Shown: positions 60,567 to 64,000 of the stretch, piece after piece | How the letters are laid out: every line of letters starts with the position of its first letter | How positions within the stretch are numbered: position 1 is the stretch's first letter | DNA from: Halichondria panicea | Taxonomy: Eukaryota > Porifera > Demospongiae > Suberitida > Halichondriidae | Assembly (NCBI RefSeq): GCF_963675165.1 | Contig: NC_087378.1 | Coordinates: 4,707,205-4,771,204 of the forward strand | Direction: 5' to 3' | DNA length: 64,000 nucleotides | The notes under the pieces: model-generated | The model's input: only the letters and a program-made list of their open reading frames with translations | The model's database searches: none | Told to the model about the DNA's origin: nothing | Translations under genes and position numbers: made by a program

Positions 60567-62340
60567 TAATGTACTGTACACAACTTCCCCCCCTACAAGT
60601 GGATAGGCCTGGAAGGGGACAGAAGCTTCAATAACCAGCCTTGAGCCAGCCCAAAAGTACCAAATTATTTTCAGGTTCTAAATCTGAAACGCTCTGCTCG
60701 AGGCCCTCCTGCAATTAATTATAATACGTGAGTAAGCTATACAGCTCTCTTCAAATTGCAAGCTGTACAGTGGAAGACAAACAAAAGGACTTTATATATC
60801 AGCTGCAACAACTAGAGCAGTTATACAGCACATGCATAATTATAATAAATTTATTTGTCTAGTTCACATATAATCATCTCACTTACCATAAGCCATATAG
60901 CTAGCTAGCTTACTGCTTGTGTCTTGGTACCATGGTGTCAGTAGTTTGAATTAATTTCTATTTAAAGCACTAGCACTGCGGCTTTAAATCCACTGACCGC
61001 GGCCACTATAAGGAACAATCCGCCGCTAGCTGCACAATTTAGATGGCCACCTTTACCTGCATTTTTGTAAAGATCGTCAGTAAGAAGAAGAGTTAGGAGT
61101 TCAGGAACAACGCATTTGTGCTCTTCTTGGTGAGTAGATTCAGATTCACTGTTTTTTTTTATGTTTGAAAGAAATTGGCATTTCTTTGGTTTCGTAATGC
61201 CTGTAAGTTACTGATTTTTGAGTGTGTAAACGTGTAAGATGTAGGTATGTACGGAATTTCAGAATTTTAGCAGGACGGCAAGCAAAAACAGACAGAGCTA
61301 TAATTATGCAGAAATAACTATGCTTAAACATACTGCTAAACATACTGCCTGCAAAAACCAAGTATTCGGCAAAAGGTGCTGCAACTTTTTCCCCAAGTAC
61401 TATTCAGTAGCCCGTACATTATATTTTTAGTTTGTTATAGGTTAAAGTGGACATGTCATGTTGTCTGAAATTCCCACTATACTATTGGGTGTCCTCCTGT
61501 ACATGTTAATGGTACGAACTTATCACCTCAGGAAAGTGAAAGTGAAGCATTGGGTTCACACCTTCAAGCTCCCTGAGGTGTTCACTAACCGCACAATGAA
61601 AGCTCTCCGAAAGGGCTCAGGTGAATCAAGAAAAGACCAACGTCACATACGTCACATACGTTGAAAAGTGTGCGATATTAAACATATCAATTTGACATTT
61701 TGTTTTCTCATAAAAATTTAAGTTTCCTTAATCAAAAATAAAGATCATGTGATTATCATGTGACCAATTAACATGAAATTTCCTTGTAAAACTAATCATA
61801 AAACTAATTATAAATAAAGCATTTGTTCCAGGTTAGTTAGACAGGTTAGTTAGATCCTGTCTTTTCCTGGAATCCTGATGCACATAATTATTATACACTA
61901 ATTAAATCCTGCTGCGCAAAAGCAGATTCATAGGTAATCATGGTCTATACAAACAACAAGCTAATATTTACCTGAATTGTTCTCCTCCTAACTGATTTCT
62001 CCTCCTAACTTTCTTGCTTGGCTGCACTCTGTCTTGCGCAGCAGGAAACAAGGTAGCCTACGAAACAAGGTAGCCTACAACAAATGCTTTCAGGGTTTTA
62101 CTCGATCAACTAGCTACGGTCAACTTTAATAAATTAAGTACAGTGTCATGTGACCCAAGCTCCGCCCTCACTAGTAATTGCAGACGTTTACCACCCACGC
62201 ACGTGATAAACATTCCAAAGCGCGCATGAATATCATTATAACAAAATTCCATGTCATCTTAATTTGGACAGTCCTTAATACCTCCTTAATACCCCTGAGG
62301 GGTTGATCACAAAGGCAGGTTGATCACAAAGGCAGCACGT
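60567..62340. other. Mostly non-coding; weak exon candidates
   Basis: A minus-strand frame (CVVPELLTLLLTDDLYKN, about 61060-61125) and a plus-strand frame at 61525-61664 (KVKHWVHTFKLPEVFTNRT) look protein-like but lack a convincing context. Confidence 0.3.
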
Positions 62341-62944
62341 ATGGACATCACATCTAGACTCTATGTACTAATGATGCAGCACAAGCGTCGCCCTACACCA
62401 TTCATCGACCGCACTGCTTGCAAACGCCTGCTGGAGAAGTACCCTACCGTAGTTGATAAGACGGATATGTGAGTTATTATTATTGCAAGCTAAATTTTTT
62501 GTTGTGTCCTAAATTTGTTTTCTGTGCAGTGATACATTTTAAAATGGCTTAGTTCAAGTCACATGGTCTGCATGATTTTGGAAGGAGGCGTTGAAGAATA
62601 AGTTTAGGAATGCATGGCGATCGATACTGAGAATGACATCTTCAAGTGGTAGGGTGTCAAAAGGTAGGGTGTCAAAAGGTGTGTGTATATTTCTATTTCT
62701 TCTGTGATATGCAGGCGAAGACAACTGTAACAATATTTTGTGTACTATAGCCTCTGAGGAGGATTGTGATATGGGAACATGATTATGAAGAAAAGCTGCA
62801 AAAACTCCAAGAAGAAATAGAGCTAGATATCCCAAGAGAGAGAATGGATCTTGTGAAAGACGAACCATCTGTTTTTGATGTGATCAATGTTTTTCCACTT
62901 GGTCAATCTTCACGGGTCAACCAGTCAATAACTATAACCACCCT
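62341..62944 (+). CDS. Possible two-exon start of an unrecognised gene
   Basis: Exon 62341-62468 starts at ATG (MDITSRLYVLMMQHKRRPTP, then CKRLLEKYPTVVDKTD) and ends at a gtgagt donor in phase 2. The next exon, from 62759 or 62762 (two acceptor choices in the same frame), continues in phase: IVIWEHDYEEKLQKLQEEIE, RERMDLVKDEPSVFDVINVF. A gtatgt donor follows 62944; without splicing the frame would stop inside the adjacent MITE. Charged, coiled-coil-like; no family recognised. Confidence 0.4.
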
Positions 62945-62949
62945 GTATG

Positions 62950-63336
62950 TATATATGTGACAGGCTCTGGGAAAACAGACCAATTGGCGCAAGCTATCAT
63001 CTATATACCAGATGATAGAGCAAATAATTGCCTACGCATTGATATGCTTTGCTTAGTGTGCACATATCTCGTTCCATGCCTGAGTTATGACTCGAAGTTG
63101 TGCCCACTCAAAGATAACGCCCACTCAAAGATTGCTAAATTGGGAAAAGTAAGGTAATAGTGGCTGCTTAGACAAAGCGCTTTGATGGAAAGAGTTGATT
63201 CAGAGTATCGGATTTTGCAGAGAGGACTGTAGATAACTATAAGCCAAGAAAAAAATTTAGTCCATAAATCTGGCTATTGCTCAATATCAATATCTGCTCC
63301 AATTGGTCTGTTTTCCCAGAGCCTGTCACATATATA
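62950..63336. mobile_element. MITE with 38-bp perfect terminal inverted repeats
   Basis: 62950-62987 (tatatatgtgacaggctctg, then ggaaaacagaccaattgg) is exactly inverted at 63299-63336. Ends in TATA suggest insertion at a TA-rich target. The 311-bp core is non-coding. Confidence 0.93.
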
Positions 63337-64000
63337 ATATACCATCAGGTCAATACCGATCACGATACATGCACGTGCACAGGGCAAGAACAGCTAGCAG
63401 CTAGTTTACACTTTGTACTAGTTTACACTTTGTAAATCTATGTGTATACTCTGAACATATCAGTTTACAAACTCGGACACTCCACACGGACTTGTGTAAA
63501 CTGCTATGTAGATGAACCAAGTTTATAAAGTAGTTTACACACAGTGTAAACCGCGTGGATACTTTTGTAAATGCTGCTATGAATCTGTAAATGCTTTTTA
63601 AATCCTTAAATTCAATTATTCTCCAATGACTTCTTTTTGCCACCAAGCTATCTTTAGGACTTTTGTCTAGCCGTTGGTCCAACGTTTCAATGAACTTACC
63701 TTAAGGACACTATTTTAAACGGGTACTAAATTTGGCGGTTTGGAGACCTACCAATTTGGCAGGTACTAATTTTAGCTATTTCATAATTCAGTTTCCAAAT
63801 TTTTTAATTAGCGATAGGAATAATTATCACACACAATTGAATTGAATGAATTAGCTAGTGTCACAAACAATGAACAAACAATGCATTCAAAAGGGTCCTC
63901 TGGTGGTAAAACAGTTGTTCCATCCAATAGTCCTGATATGCCAGCCTTCATCCATCCATTATATATGACTTTTCTTCCTTTCTCAGTTGAAAAGAAGTTA
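63337..64000. other. No gene seen
   Basis: Contains repeated agtttacactttgta words at 63400-63560, some inverted (tttacacacagtgtaaac palindrome at about 63535). Otherwise AT-rich and stop-dense. Confidence 0.4.

Noticed and set aside
63401-63682. A 93-codon minus-strand frame
   Set aside because: Built largely from repeated tttacac words; no domain, no splice context.

Overview
This is eukaryotic nuclear DNA, most likely from a marine sponge (demosponge). Small exons (40-300 bp) are separated by short GT-AG introns. Metazoan genes are present: a SERCA calcium pump, an IKK-family kinase, a SMYD methyltransferase and an FHA-domain protein. The non-coding DNA is AT-rich and full of (GT)n tracts, TATAATTA-like motifs, ACATGTACATGT palindromes, foldback elements and relics of several transposon families. 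The taxon is an inference from texture and gene content. No bacterial operon, CRISPR array, rRNA or tRNA gene was seen.

Layout. 0-1 kb: 3' end of an unrecognised + strand gene, with a 98-bp exact duplication. 1-4 kb: foldback elements and simple repeats. 4.0-7.8 kb, minus strand: a SERCA-type Ca2+-ATPase gene that is clearly broken (ends missing, catalytic core missing, frameshift, stop codon). 8.6-9.8 kb, plus strand: the first five exons of an IKK-like kinase, stopping before the APE motif. 10-25 kb: repeat-dominated, with two related 1.8-kb copies (14.6-16.4 and 18.6-20.4 kb), a 153-bp tandem repeat, an 8-copy 119-bp satellite of hairpin-forming units and orphan transposase-like exons. 25.5-28.6 kb: degraded transposase-type reading frames on both strands and an ankyrin-type exon. 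30-36 kb: a decayed minus-strand non-LTR retrotransposon, interrupted by a second, 5'-truncated retrotransposon with poly(A) tail and 12-bp target-site duplication, and by foldback elements. 40.7-42.5 kb: an apparently intact 10-exon SMYD gene. 43.5-45.2 kb: an apparently intact 7-exon FHA-domain gene with a nuclear localisation tail. 46.8-50.0 kb: repeats, an inverted pair, a 24-bp-arm hairpin and a G-run array. 50.1-58.2 kb: the most interesting locus. 58.2-64 kb: foldback elements and a possible small unrecognised gene.

The 50.1-58.2 kb locus begins with a promoter/5' leader resembling that of the upstream FHA gene. It then has twelve short exons, all of phase 0-0, several of them tandem duplicates encoding acidic Ser/Pro-rich peptides. 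These run in frame into one 3.5-kb exon. That exon encodes a Cys/His-rich transposase-like region, a basic linker, an acidic repeat, a Ulp1/SENP-type cysteine peptidase with all four catalytic residues, and a C-terminal PHD finger. If spliced as read, the product is about 1,456 residues: a host-derived exon-duplicated N-terminus joined to a transposase/SUMO-protease/PHD protein. An 81-bp near-exact piece of this exon, and sequence linked to that piece, recur elsewhere in the window. This points to a mobile family in this genome.
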